From Gammaproteobacteria bacterium (GTDB lineage Bacteria; Pseudomonadota; Gammaproteobacteria; Arenicellales; JAOTYS01): a stretch of 10,719 nucleotides of DNA. Location: the NCBI GenBank assembly GCA_029861795.1, contig JAOTYS010000127.1, positions 1 through 10,719 on the forward strand, read 5' to 3'. The notes under the pieces were generated by a model. That model had not been told where the DNA came from, made no database searches, and was given only the letters and a program-made list of their open reading frames with translations. The translations under genes were made by a program, and so were the position numbers. Positions 1-5,042 of the stretch are shown here, piece by piece. How positions within the stretch are numbered: the stretch's first letter is position 1; each line of letters begins with the position of its first letter.

Positions 1-150
1 AGTCTTCTTCTTTGTTGCTTTTTTCTTGGTCTTGCGCTTAGTTGCTTTGCGCTTGACCTTCTTCTTTGTTGCTTTTCTCTTAGTCGTCCGTTTCTTTGCT
101 ACCTTCTTCTTTCCTGCTTTCTTCTTTGTCCCCTTCTTTTTTGTTACCAT
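1..150 (-). CDS. Lys-rich histone H1-like protein, 5' part only
   Basis: Reading leftward from ATG 150-148, 50 codons run off the window edge without a stop. About 26 of 50 residues are Lys and 4 are Arg; the rest are almost only Thr, Ala, Gly and Val, in irregular units such as KATKKK, KRKATK and KRKTKKK. A Shine-Dalgarno AAGGAG lies at 158-163, 7 nt before the ATG, which supports the start. Bacterial proteins of this composition (histone H1-like, AlgP- or Hc1-like tails) bind DNA or RNA by charge. I infer a nucleoid- or RNA-associated role. The composition is low-complexity and can arise independently, so the exact family is uncertain. The codons are dominated by AAG. The ORF is too short and repetitive to show a folded domain, and the remainder lies outside the window. 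A minus-strand promoter about 350 nt upstream could serve it. Confidence 0.72.
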   Translation of the reverse strand, partial: MVTKKKGTKKKAGKKKVAKKRTTKRKATKKKVKRKATKRKTKKKATKKKT

Positions 151-317
151 GGCGCTTCTCCTTGTTTTAAGGATGTCGGAACGATTTACGGCTTAAATCC
201 ACCTTTTCCATCGAGCATACCCAAATCTGCATTCTAGAGAATTGTAATGGATACAAATCCCCGATGTAGACGGGTATGACATCCGAATGGGAAAGATGGG
301 GTGAAAGGTCCTGCATA

Positions 318-333
318 ACCGAAAATTTTCGGT
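318..333. repeat. Perfect 16-bp palindrome, possible operator
   Basis: ACCGAAAATTTTCGGT is self-complementary over its full length. It lies in the untranslated stretch upstream of the Lys-rich gene. Neither strand has a T-run following it, so it is not a typical intrinsic terminator. It could be an operator or an RNA hairpin in a long leader. No protein is assigned. Confidence 0.4.
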
Positions 334-507
334 CGGCCAGACCTTAGACGTCGAAAGAGTAATCAAAATAGTGGTGATATCCGCTTGATGGTTTGTCCAG
401 CTTCCCAGCTGTCTCTGTTTACTTGGTGGACAATCCGTTTGTCACTGTTCTGTCATTTAAGCGGCAAAAATGTCTCTCGCGAGATACCTCCTCAAAAAGT
501 CAAGCTA

Positions 508-535
508 ACTATAGCCACCAAACTTTAAATGTCAA
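508..535 (-). promoter_or_regulatory. Predicted sigma70 promoter on the minus strand
   Basis: On the minus strand a perfect -35 TTGACA (535-530) is followed after 16 nt by TATAGT (513-508), predicting a start near 501. A second TTGACA lies 14 bp further upstream (549-544). Downstream on this strand the first recognisable gene is the Lys-rich protein at 150, giving a leader of about 350 nt. The promoter may equally drive a small RNA in this interval. Confidence 0.45.
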
Positions 536-577
536 GCAATTGATGTCAATTCAAACATCAGCATAAATCTAGATTTT

Positions 578-593
578 ATGTGTGAGCACACAT
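578..593. repeat. Inverted repeat ATGTGTG-AG-CACACAT
   Basis: There are two perfect 7-bp arms around a 2-bp centre. The flanks are A/T-rich, but no T-run follows on either strand, so an operator is more likely than a terminator. It sits 45-75 bp upstream of the minus-strand promoter at 508-535, a possible activator position, and about 140 bp past the nrdJb stop. No regulator is assigned. Confidence 0.35.
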
Positions 594-735
594 GAAAAGA
601 TTTTTCGACATGAAGCGAGTCTATCTGCCAAAACTATCTATGGTGAATCGTCGGAAATTATTTTGATGCGATGTAGCCATCCGCAATGCTGTCAAACCGG
701 AAGAAGTTGCTTACGAAATGAGTGAATTCGATGCT

Positions 736-1464
736 CTAGCCGCACTTCGAATCACCACATGCCAGACACGTCATACACCCATCTAACATAATTACAGCCT
801 TGGTTTTACATTTGCTGCACAGAGCGGATTCCGGCGGGAACTCACCGTTTTCATCGACCGGTTCACCCCTGCGCTGCTGGTAGGCTTCAGTATATTCTCT
901 GCGTTTACGCTCGACGTGCTCTCGTTGACGTTCGTCCAGACCATCATCCTGAATCATGCCGATCATCTTCATATGAGCCTCAATGGCATCACCGATATCG
1001 GCGACCAGGGACGGAGTGTATTTGCCACCTTTCTTAAAATACCCCCCTTGGGGATCAAACACACTGCGCAGCTCCTCCACCAGAAAGGTCACATCACCAC
1101 CTTTACGAAAGACCGCAGAAATAATCCGAGTCAGCGCCACGATCCACTGGAAGTGGTCCATATTCTTGGAATTGATAAAGATCTCGAAAGGACGACGCTT
1201 CTCATAAGGAGTATCAGGATTTAGCACAATATCGTTGATGGTCACGTACAAGGCATGATCCGACAACGGGGTCTTGATCTTATAACTGCTGCCCAGAAGC
1301 ATTTCTGGCCGTTCGACCTTTTCATGCATCTGGACAACATTTTGTGGTAAACCTTCCAGCTCATCGCTTACCGGTGAACTTGAAGAAGTAGGTTGTTCCT
1401 TCTCCTTATCATTCGATTGAATGACCTCGTATCCCACGATCTTCTTGTCTATCTTGACTGCCAC
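736..1464 (-). CDS. nrdJb: Class II ribonucleotide reductase, C-terminal subunit NrdJb
   Basis: This 242-residue protein is the detached C-terminal part of the adenosylcobalamin-dependent ribonucleotide reductase. It ends in a Cys-rich tail: C216-x2-C219, then C230-x2-C233-x2-C236-x4-C241, within GCMTCLACGDSKCG. Unsplit class II enzymes carry a similar tail, whose cysteines are taken to re-reduce the active-site disulfide. Residues about 60-170 fit the TSCPD-like region found in these proteins. The start is GTG 1464-1462, preceded by a strong GGAGG (1473-1469) that overlaps the TAG stop of nrdJa. The spacer between the two genes is only 8 nt and they are in different frames, so this is two ORFs with translational coupling, not read-through. 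Residues 17-35 are a low-complexity linker rich in Ser, Glu and Lys. A two-gene split NrdJ is known from Pseudomonas aeruginosa. Transcription should come from the nrdJa promoters. Confidence 0.88.
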   Translation of the reverse strand: MAVKIDKKIVGYEVIQSNDKEKEQPTSSSSPVSDELEGLPQNVVQMHEKVERPEMLLGSSYKIKTPLSDHALYVTINDIVLNPDTPYEKRRPFEIFINSKNMDHFQWIVALTRIISAVFRKGGDVTFLVEELRSVFDPQGGYFKKGGKYTPSLVADIGDAIEAHMKMIGMIQDDGLDERQREHVERKRREYTEAYQQRRGEPVDENGEFPPESALCSKCKTKAVIMLDGCMTCLACGDSKCG

Positions 1465-1472
1465 AATACCTC

Positions 1473-3599
1473 CTAGAACCTACCGTAGTAGCCCTCTTTC
1501 AGTGCATCGTAGAGATTGGCAGCGGTATGCACTTCGCCGTCATACTCGACCTCTTCGTTGCCTCTAAGCTTGACCACCTCACCGTTATTTAGTTCGAACT
1601 GGTAGATCGTGTTCTCGAGGTCCTGCTCTTTCACTAGTACCCCTTGAAATGCCTCCGGATTAAAGCGAAAGGTCGTGCATCCCTTAAGCCCCTTATCATA
1701 GGCATACATATAAATGTCCTTAAACTCCTCGAAAGCAAAGTCAGTAGGGACGTTTGCTGTCTTTGATATAGACGAATCGATCCACTTTTGCGCCGCCGCC
1801 TGAACGTCTACATGTTGCCTAGGGGAAATCGTATCTGCACTGACAAAATAGTCCGGCAGCGACTCCTCAGGATTCTCCGAATTGGGAGTTGCATCGGAAT
1901 TCACCAGTGTCCGGTACGCGAGCAACTCGTAGGAGAACACCTCGACTTTTTCCTTCGTCTTACGTCCTTCTCGAATCACATTTCGGCTGTACTGATGCGC
2001 AAACGAAGGTTCAATTCCGTTGCTCGCATTGTTGCCCAATGACAGACTGATCGTTCCAGTTGGCGCAATAGAGGTATGATGGGTGTATCTCACACCGTGT
2101 TCAGCGATACGGTCCGTCAACTCGTCATCGAGTTGCTGCATGTACCTGCTGTAGTTAGCTAGCAACACTGAACCTCGGACTCTGTCGCCCACTTGATAAC
2201 CGTCTCGAGTCATTTCCGGGCGCTTCGCCAACATCTCCGGCGTAACGGTGAAATACTCAAGGGTCACAGGTGCCGCACCTTTTTCTATGGCGAGTTGCAC
2301 ACCAACCTCCCATCCAACCTCTGCCATCTCTCGCGCTACTCGCTCTGTGAATTCCAAAGATTCGGGCTCTCCATACTTCATCTTTAACGTCACCAATGCC
2401 GAGCCTAAACCAAGAAATCCCATTCCGTGGCGTCGCTTGTGAGTGATCTCCTTCGACTGGAGACTCAGCGGAAGTCCGTTTATCTCAACCACGTTATCTA
2501 GCATCCGAGCAAAAACCGCCACGACTTCGCGATAGCGATCCCAATCAAAACGGGCCTGGTCAGTAAATGCATCCTCGACGAAACTGGTTAGGTTAACCGA
2601 GCCCAATAGGCAACTGCCGTAAGGTGGAAGTGGTTGTTCTCCGCAAGGATTAGTGGCACGTATCTCCTCACAGAACCAATTGTTGTTCATCTCATTGATA
2701 CGATCTATTAAGACAAATCCTGGTTCCGCACAGTCGTACGTGGAATTCATAATGAGATCCCACAAACGCTGAGCGGGGACGGTGCTATAGACTCTACAAG
2801 CGACCTGACCTAAATCATTGGCCACATATCCATCTGTCGTCGGCCAATGACGCCACACGATTTCGCAGTCCGACTCTTCTAGCTCCTGCGGACTAGCCGG
2901 GAACACCAACTTCCACGGCGCATCATCTTTGACCGCCTGCATGAATTCATCAGTAATCAGACAAGACAGATTGAATTGTCGCAAGCGCCCGTCCTGACGC
3001 TTCGCCCGGATAAACTCGATGATGTCCGGGTGCGAAACATCAAACGTACCCATCTGGGCACCGCGACGCCCACCGGCCGAAGAAACGGTAAAACACATGG
3101 CATCAAAGATATCCATGAAAGAGAGGGCGCCGGAGGTGTAAGCTCCGGCGCCACTCACAAAGGCCCCTTTCGGGCGGAGGGTAGAGAACTCATAACCGAT
3201 GCCGCATCCCGCCTTGAGCGTAAGACCGGCCTCATGGACCGCGCGCAAAATGCCGTCCATGGAATCGGGAATAGTCTTAGACACCGTACAGTTAATAGTG
3301 CTGGTGGCCGGCTTATGGGACTGGGCCCCTGCATTCGAGATGATCCGGCCTGCTGGGATGGCGCCGTTTTGTAGTGCCCAACAAAATTTTTCGTACCATT
3401 GCTCGCGCTTTTCTGGTGTTGGCTCAACATCGGCCAGTGCCCTAGCAACACGCTGATAGGTAGCCAAAATGTCCTGATCGATGATCTCACCGTATTTCTT
3501 CTTCAGGCGGTATTTCTTATCCCAAATATCCATCGATGCAGCCTGAAATGGGATAACAACATGATCGTCCGTCACCGGTCTAAGCTTGGCAGCCGTCAT
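1473..3599 (-). CDS. nrdJa: Adenosylcobalamin-dependent ribonucleotide reductase, catalytic subunit NrdJa
   Basis: This 708-residue protein reduces ribonucleotides to deoxyribonucleotides using a thiyl radical generated from coenzyme B12, in the cytoplasm and without oxygen dependence. The class II core is clear. NPCGEQPL carries N317, thiyl Cys C319 and E321. C330 (in GSC) lies 11 residues on, and C104 (in INCTVS) is the likely first Cys of the redox pair. The phosphate-binding loop is APTGTISLSLG at about 512-522. There is no N-terminal ATP-cone, so overall activity control by that domain is absent. The last ~50 residues lack the usual Cys tail, which is supplied by nrdJb downstream. The ATG at 3599 has AGGAGGA at 3616-3610, 10 nt upstream. 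Two NrdR-box promoters lie in the 5' region. Upstream sequence in another minus frame ends with a TGA overlapping this ATG (ATGA). Family assignment is firm; substrate level (di- or triphosphate) is not decided here. Confidence 0.96.
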   Translation of the reverse strand: MTAAKLRPVTDDHVVIPFQAASMDIWDKKYRLKKKYGEIIDQDILATYQRVARALADVEPTPEKREQWYEKFCWALQNGAIPAGRIISNAGAQSHKPATSTINCTVSKTIPDSMDGILRAVHEAGLTLKAGCGIGYEFSTLRPKGAFVSGAGAYTSGALSFMDIFDAMCFTVSSAGGRRGAQMGTFDVSHPDIIEFIRAKRQDGRLRQFNLSCLITDEFMQAVKDDAPWKLVFPASPQELEESDCEIVWRHWPTTDGYVANDLGQVACRVYSTVPAQRLWDLIMNSTYDCAEPGFVLIDRINEMNNNWFCEEIRATNPCGEQPLPPYGSCLLGSVNLTSFVEDAFTDQARFDWDRYREVVAVFARMLDNVVEINGLPLSLQSKEITHKRRHGMGFLGLGSALVTLKMKYGEPESLEFTERVAREMAEVGWEVGVQLAIEKGAAPVTLEYFTVTPEMLAKRPEMTRDGYQVGDRVRGSVLLANYSRYMQQLDDELTDRIAEHGVRYTHHTSIAPTGTISLSLGNNASNGIEPSFAHQYSRNVIREGRKTKEKVEVFSYELLAYRTLVNSDATPNSENPEESLPDYFVSADTISPRQHVDVQAAAQKWIDSSISKTANVPTDFAFEEFKDIYMYAYDKGLKGCTTFRFNPEAFQGVLVKEQDLENTIYQFELNNGEVVKLRGNEEVEYDGEVHTAANLYDALKEGYYGRF

Positions 3600-3741
3600 T
3601 GCGCGCCGATCCTCCTCTCTCTATTGTTGTTGATCATTATTAGATGCCTGCTGCGAATCTCCCCAGGTCTACTATGTAGTCGCAAGACAGCTGAAATTTC
3701 CATTATTAGGCAACCACTTATCGTCAATAATTCATGCATCA

Positions 3742-3757
3742 CCTCAATATATAGAGG
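3742..3757 (-). promoter_or_regulatory. NrdR-type box, proximal pair, downstream member
   Basis: CCTCAATATATAGAGG is an imperfect palindrome whose core CAATATATAG fits the published NrdR-box core CwAtATaTwG at every position. It lies about 8 nt downstream of the P1 -10 element, over the predicted transcription start, a repressing position. It is 31 bp (three helical turns) from its partner, the spacing typical of tandem NrdR boxes. Confidence 0.8.
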
Positions 3758-3765
3758 CAAATGCG

Positions 3766-3795
3766 ACTCTAGCCCCAAGATATTGGGGTTGTCAA
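3766..3795 (-). promoter_or_regulatory. Promoter P1 of nrdJab
   Basis: On the minus strand a perfect -35 TTGACA (3795-3790) is followed after 18 nt by TAGAGT (3771-3766). The upstream NrdR-type box fills the spacer and the second box lies just past the -10. The predicted start near 3759 leaves a leader of about 160 nt before the nrdJa ATG. Confidence 0.65.
3773..3788 (-). promoter_or_regulatory. NrdR-type box, proximal pair, upstream member
   Basis: CCCCAAGATATTGGGG has perfect 6-bp arms; on the minus strand it reads CCCCAATATCTTGGGG. It matches the NrdR core with one deviation and sits inside the -35/-10 spacer of P1. Binding there would block RNA polymerase. Confidence 0.8.
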
Positions 3796-3866
3796 CATCC
3801 TTACGTGTATGTGTCCTCCTTTAGGTGATCCGCAACCGACACCATTTAGTTATCGGTATCCTCATA

Positions 3867-3970
3867 TGCGAACCGCAAAGTTGAGCTACTGCGTTTCGCA
3901 AACGCCAGCCGGGCCACGGCTGCACGCTGCCCTCCTAGCGTTAGATCGGTCCGGATTGACGGGAGGCAGC
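3867..3970. ncRNA. Cluster of four stem-loops, candidate structured RNA
   Basis: Four hairpins stand almost back to back: TGCG-AAC-CGCA (3867-3877), GCGTTT-CGC-AAACGC (3891-3905), CAGCCG-GGCCA-CGGCTG (3906-3922), and a longer stem pairing 3926-3936 with 3961-3970 (GCTGCC with GGCAGC, then a bulged C and four more pairs). The segment codes for nothing convincing. It would be transcribed on the minus strand from P2 as part of the nrdJab leader, or could be an independent small RNA. The strand is inferred from P2, not proven. No known riboswitch family was recognised. Confidence 0.4.
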
Positions 3971-3987
3971 AGGTTCTCAGCCACCAC

Positions 3988-4003
3988 CTCCAATATATTG
4001 GTA
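3988..4003 (-). promoter_or_regulatory. NrdR-type box, distal pair, downstream member
   Basis: The core CAATATATTG (3991-4000) is self-complementary and fits CwAtATaTwG exactly. It lies 8 nt past the P2 -10 element on the minus strand, over the predicted start, and exactly 31 bp from the box at 4019-4034. Confidence 0.72.
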
Positions 4004-4011
4004 TCGGACAG

Positions 4012-4040
4012 AGAATAACCCCAATATCTTGAGTTTTCAA
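4012..4040 (-). promoter_or_regulatory. Distal promoter P2 directed toward nrdJab
   Basis: On the minus strand TTGAAA (4040-4035) is followed after 17 nt by TATTCT (4017-4012). The box at 4019-4034 fills the spacer and the second box follows the -10, the same geometry as P1. The predicted start near 4005 gives a leader of about 405 nt to nrdJa, unless a short independent transcript is made. Confidence 0.55.
4019..4034 (-). promoter_or_regulatory. NrdR-type box, distal pair, upstream member
   Basis: CCCCAATATCTTGAGT has core CAATATCTTG, one deviation from the NrdR core, and resembles the proximal box read on the other strand (CCCCAATATCTTGGGG). It sits in the P2 spacer. Confidence 0.72.
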
Positions 4041-4063
4041 TACGTATTTTGGAACAATTTTTC

Positions 4064-4078
4064 ACCCGCCAAGCGGGT
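4064..4078 (+). terminator. Possible intrinsic terminator or leader hairpin
   Basis: ACCCGC-CAA-GCGGGT is a perfect 6-bp stem with a 3-nt loop, followed on the plus strand by CTTTGTTTG, a moderate T-rich tract. On the minus strand it is followed by GAAAAATT, so it would not act there. No plus-strand transcript entering from the left was identified. It may simply insulate the HAD promoter. Confidence 0.35.
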
Positions 4079-4080
4079 CT

Positions 4081-4109
4081 TTGTTTGTCCTCATTCCTCT
4101 ATATATAAA
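4081..4109 (+). promoter_or_regulatory. Predicted promoter of the HAD gene
   Basis: TTGTTT (4081-4086) and TATAAA (4104-4109) are separated by 17 nt. The -10 lies inside the first 13-bp repeat, so copies two and three offer further -10-like TATAAA and TATATT sequences. The first gene downstream is the HAD phosphatase. Confidence 0.45.
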
Positions 4110-4139
4110 GGACATATATAAAGGACATATATTAAGGAC
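4101..4139 (+). repeat. Three 13-bp direct tandem repeats
   Basis: The unit ATATATAAAGGAC occurs at 4101-4113 and 4114-4126; a third copy with one change (ATATATTAAGGAC) occurs at 4127-4139. Each copy holds a -10-like TATAAA or TATATT and an AAGGA. The tract ends about 105 nt before the HAD start. A repeat of this kind could change copy number by slippage. Confidence 0.85.
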
Positions 4140-4244
4140 ACGGTCGTCACTTCGTCTGGCGTTAGCCCGGGTCAACAGCTTGCATAACCGCATGACTCTG
4201 TAGTATCCACCCCCATATCTTGACGGTATGTGGACGCGACAATT

Positions 4245-4934
4245 ATGCCAATCGGTGCCATCAGTTTTGACCTGGACGACACGCTGTGGGATATCGCCCC
4301 AGTGATCGAAAAGGCCGAGCAACTGCTGCGCACTTGGCTCGAACAACACTGTCCCGATACAGCACGTCAATTTGATGCCACAGCGATGCGGACGTTACGC
4401 CAGGAGGTCGTAGATGCGCACCCACAGCTTGCCCACGACTTATCGTGGCTACGCAAGAGGACCTTACGGTTGGCCTTACAACGCTCCGGTGATGACATGG
4501 ACGCCGCAGATAGCGCGTTTGAAGTTTTCATCTCCGCTCGACATGACATCACTTTGTATCCTGACGCAATTGGCACACTGCAAACTCTAAGCACGCGATA
4601 TGCATTGGCCAGCATTTCCAACGGCAATGCCGATGTCGAACGCATCGGTCTACATCGATACTTCCAAGCCTCGGTCAGTGCGCACCAAATCGGCGTGTGC
4701 AAACCCCACCCAAATATCTTTACTGAGGCATGCAGCCAACTGGCACGACGCCCGGACGAGGTTGTACATATTGGTGATCACCCGGAGCAAGATGTGCTGG
4801 GCGCAGCAAACGCAGGACTAAGAACAATTTGGGTGAATCGCACCGCACAAAACTGGTCTCACCCGCGGCGTCCCGATGCCGAGGTGCAGACACTCGCCCA
4901 GATTCCAAAACTGCTAGCTCAAATGGACGGTTAA
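4245..4934 (+). CDS. HAD-family hydrolase (subfamily IA phosphatase)
   Basis: This is a small cytoplasmic phosphatase of the haloacid dehalogenase superfamily; family members dephosphorylate sugar phosphates, nucleotides or FMN. All four motifs are present, numbered from the alternative GTG at 4230: motif I FDLDDT with nucleophile D14 and D16, motif II SISNG with S130, motif III Lys K158 in CKPHP, and motif IV HIGDHPEQD with D183 and D188. The cap between motifs I and II (about 22-105) is helical, as in subfamily IA (YigB-like). I place the start at ATG 4245, which puts motif I at residue 9, the usual distance; GTG 4230, five codons earlier, is the alternative. Neither has a visible Shine-Dalgarno. 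The length, about 229 residues, is normal. It is transcribed alone, divergent from nrdJab and convergent with the cyclase gene. Substrate unknown. Confidence 0.88.
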   Translation: MPIGAISFDLDDTLWDIAPVIEKAEQLLRTWLEQHCPDTARQFDATAMRTLRQEVVDAHPQLAHDLSWLRKRTLRLALQRSGDDMDAADSAFEVFISARHDITLYPDAIGTLQTLSTRYALASISNGNADVERIGLHRYFQASVSAHQIGVCKPHPNIFTEACSQLARRPDEVVHIGDHPEQDVLGAANAGLRTIWVNRTAQNWSHPRRPDAEVQTLAQIPKLLAQMDG

Positions 4935-5042
4935 CGCTTTACTGCGCTGTAACGACTCGCCACCGAATCGGCTTTGAAAAAATCTGGGATTTCATCCGGA
5001 CTGGACTCAAGATGCAAATGTCTGACTGGATATCACCGCGCA

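Larger units (their letters stand above)
151..735. other. Gene-free region of 585 bp between nrdJb and the Lys-rich gene
   Basis: No ORF longer than about 25 codons with a plausible start was seen on either strand. The region holds a minus-strand promoter (508-535), three palindromes (318-333, 475-484, 578-593), an inverted repeat TGATGT-N8-ACATCA (541-560) and a small hairpin CAGCT-TCCC-AGCTG (398-411). A strong GAGGAGG on the minus strand (487-493) lies about 9 nt inside the predicted transcript, but no ATG, GTG or TTG follows at a usable distance. No clear intrinsic terminator for the nrdJab operon is visible just below position 736. Confidence 0.5.
3600..4244. other. Divergent control region between nrdJab and the HAD gene
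   Basis: No convincing protein gene lies here. From nrdJa outward it holds a proximal promoter P1 (3766-3795) with two NrdR-type boxes, a cluster of four stem-loops (3867-3970), a distal promoter P2 (4012-4040) with two more boxes, a hairpin with a T-rich tail (4064-4078), a plus-strand promoter (4081-4109), three 13-bp direct repeats (4101-4139) and a single degenerate NrdR-like box (4210-4225). Confidence 0.75.

Noticed and set aside
592..780. Plus-strand mini-ORF of 24 codons, with the same frame open again after TGA up to 780
   Set aside because: No ribosome site, antisense to the nrdJb 3' end, and the in-frame TGA has no selenocysteine context. Probably chance.
916..1224. Long plus-strand frames inside nrdJb, nrdJa, the cyclase and the GTPase
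   Set aside because: They are antisense or out-of-frame shadows of well-supported genes, with no motif of their own.
3944..3972. SRP (4.5S) RNA-like GGTCCGGA followed by GCAGC
   Set aside because: The GGAA tetraloop and the following AGGAAGCAGCC pattern are missing and the flanks do not pair as helix 8.
3882..3984. Possible 32-codon leader peptide from GTG after GGAGG on the minus strand
   Set aside because: Only 2 nt separate the GGAGG from the GTG, and its codons fall on the hairpin arms.
3800..4000. Cobalamin riboswitch ahead of nrdJa
   Set aside because: Neither strand shows the B12-box or the conserved GCCACTG core; the control elements seen are NrdR-type.
3809..4040. Overlapping ORFs of 64-69 codons on both strands of the control region
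   Set aside because: They run through promoters, boxes and stem-loops, lack ribosome sites and show no domain-like sequence.
4935..5042. Terminator between the convergent HAD and cyclase genes
   Set aside because: Only a weak A/T-rich pairing near a run of six A (4978-4983) was found; not enough to call.
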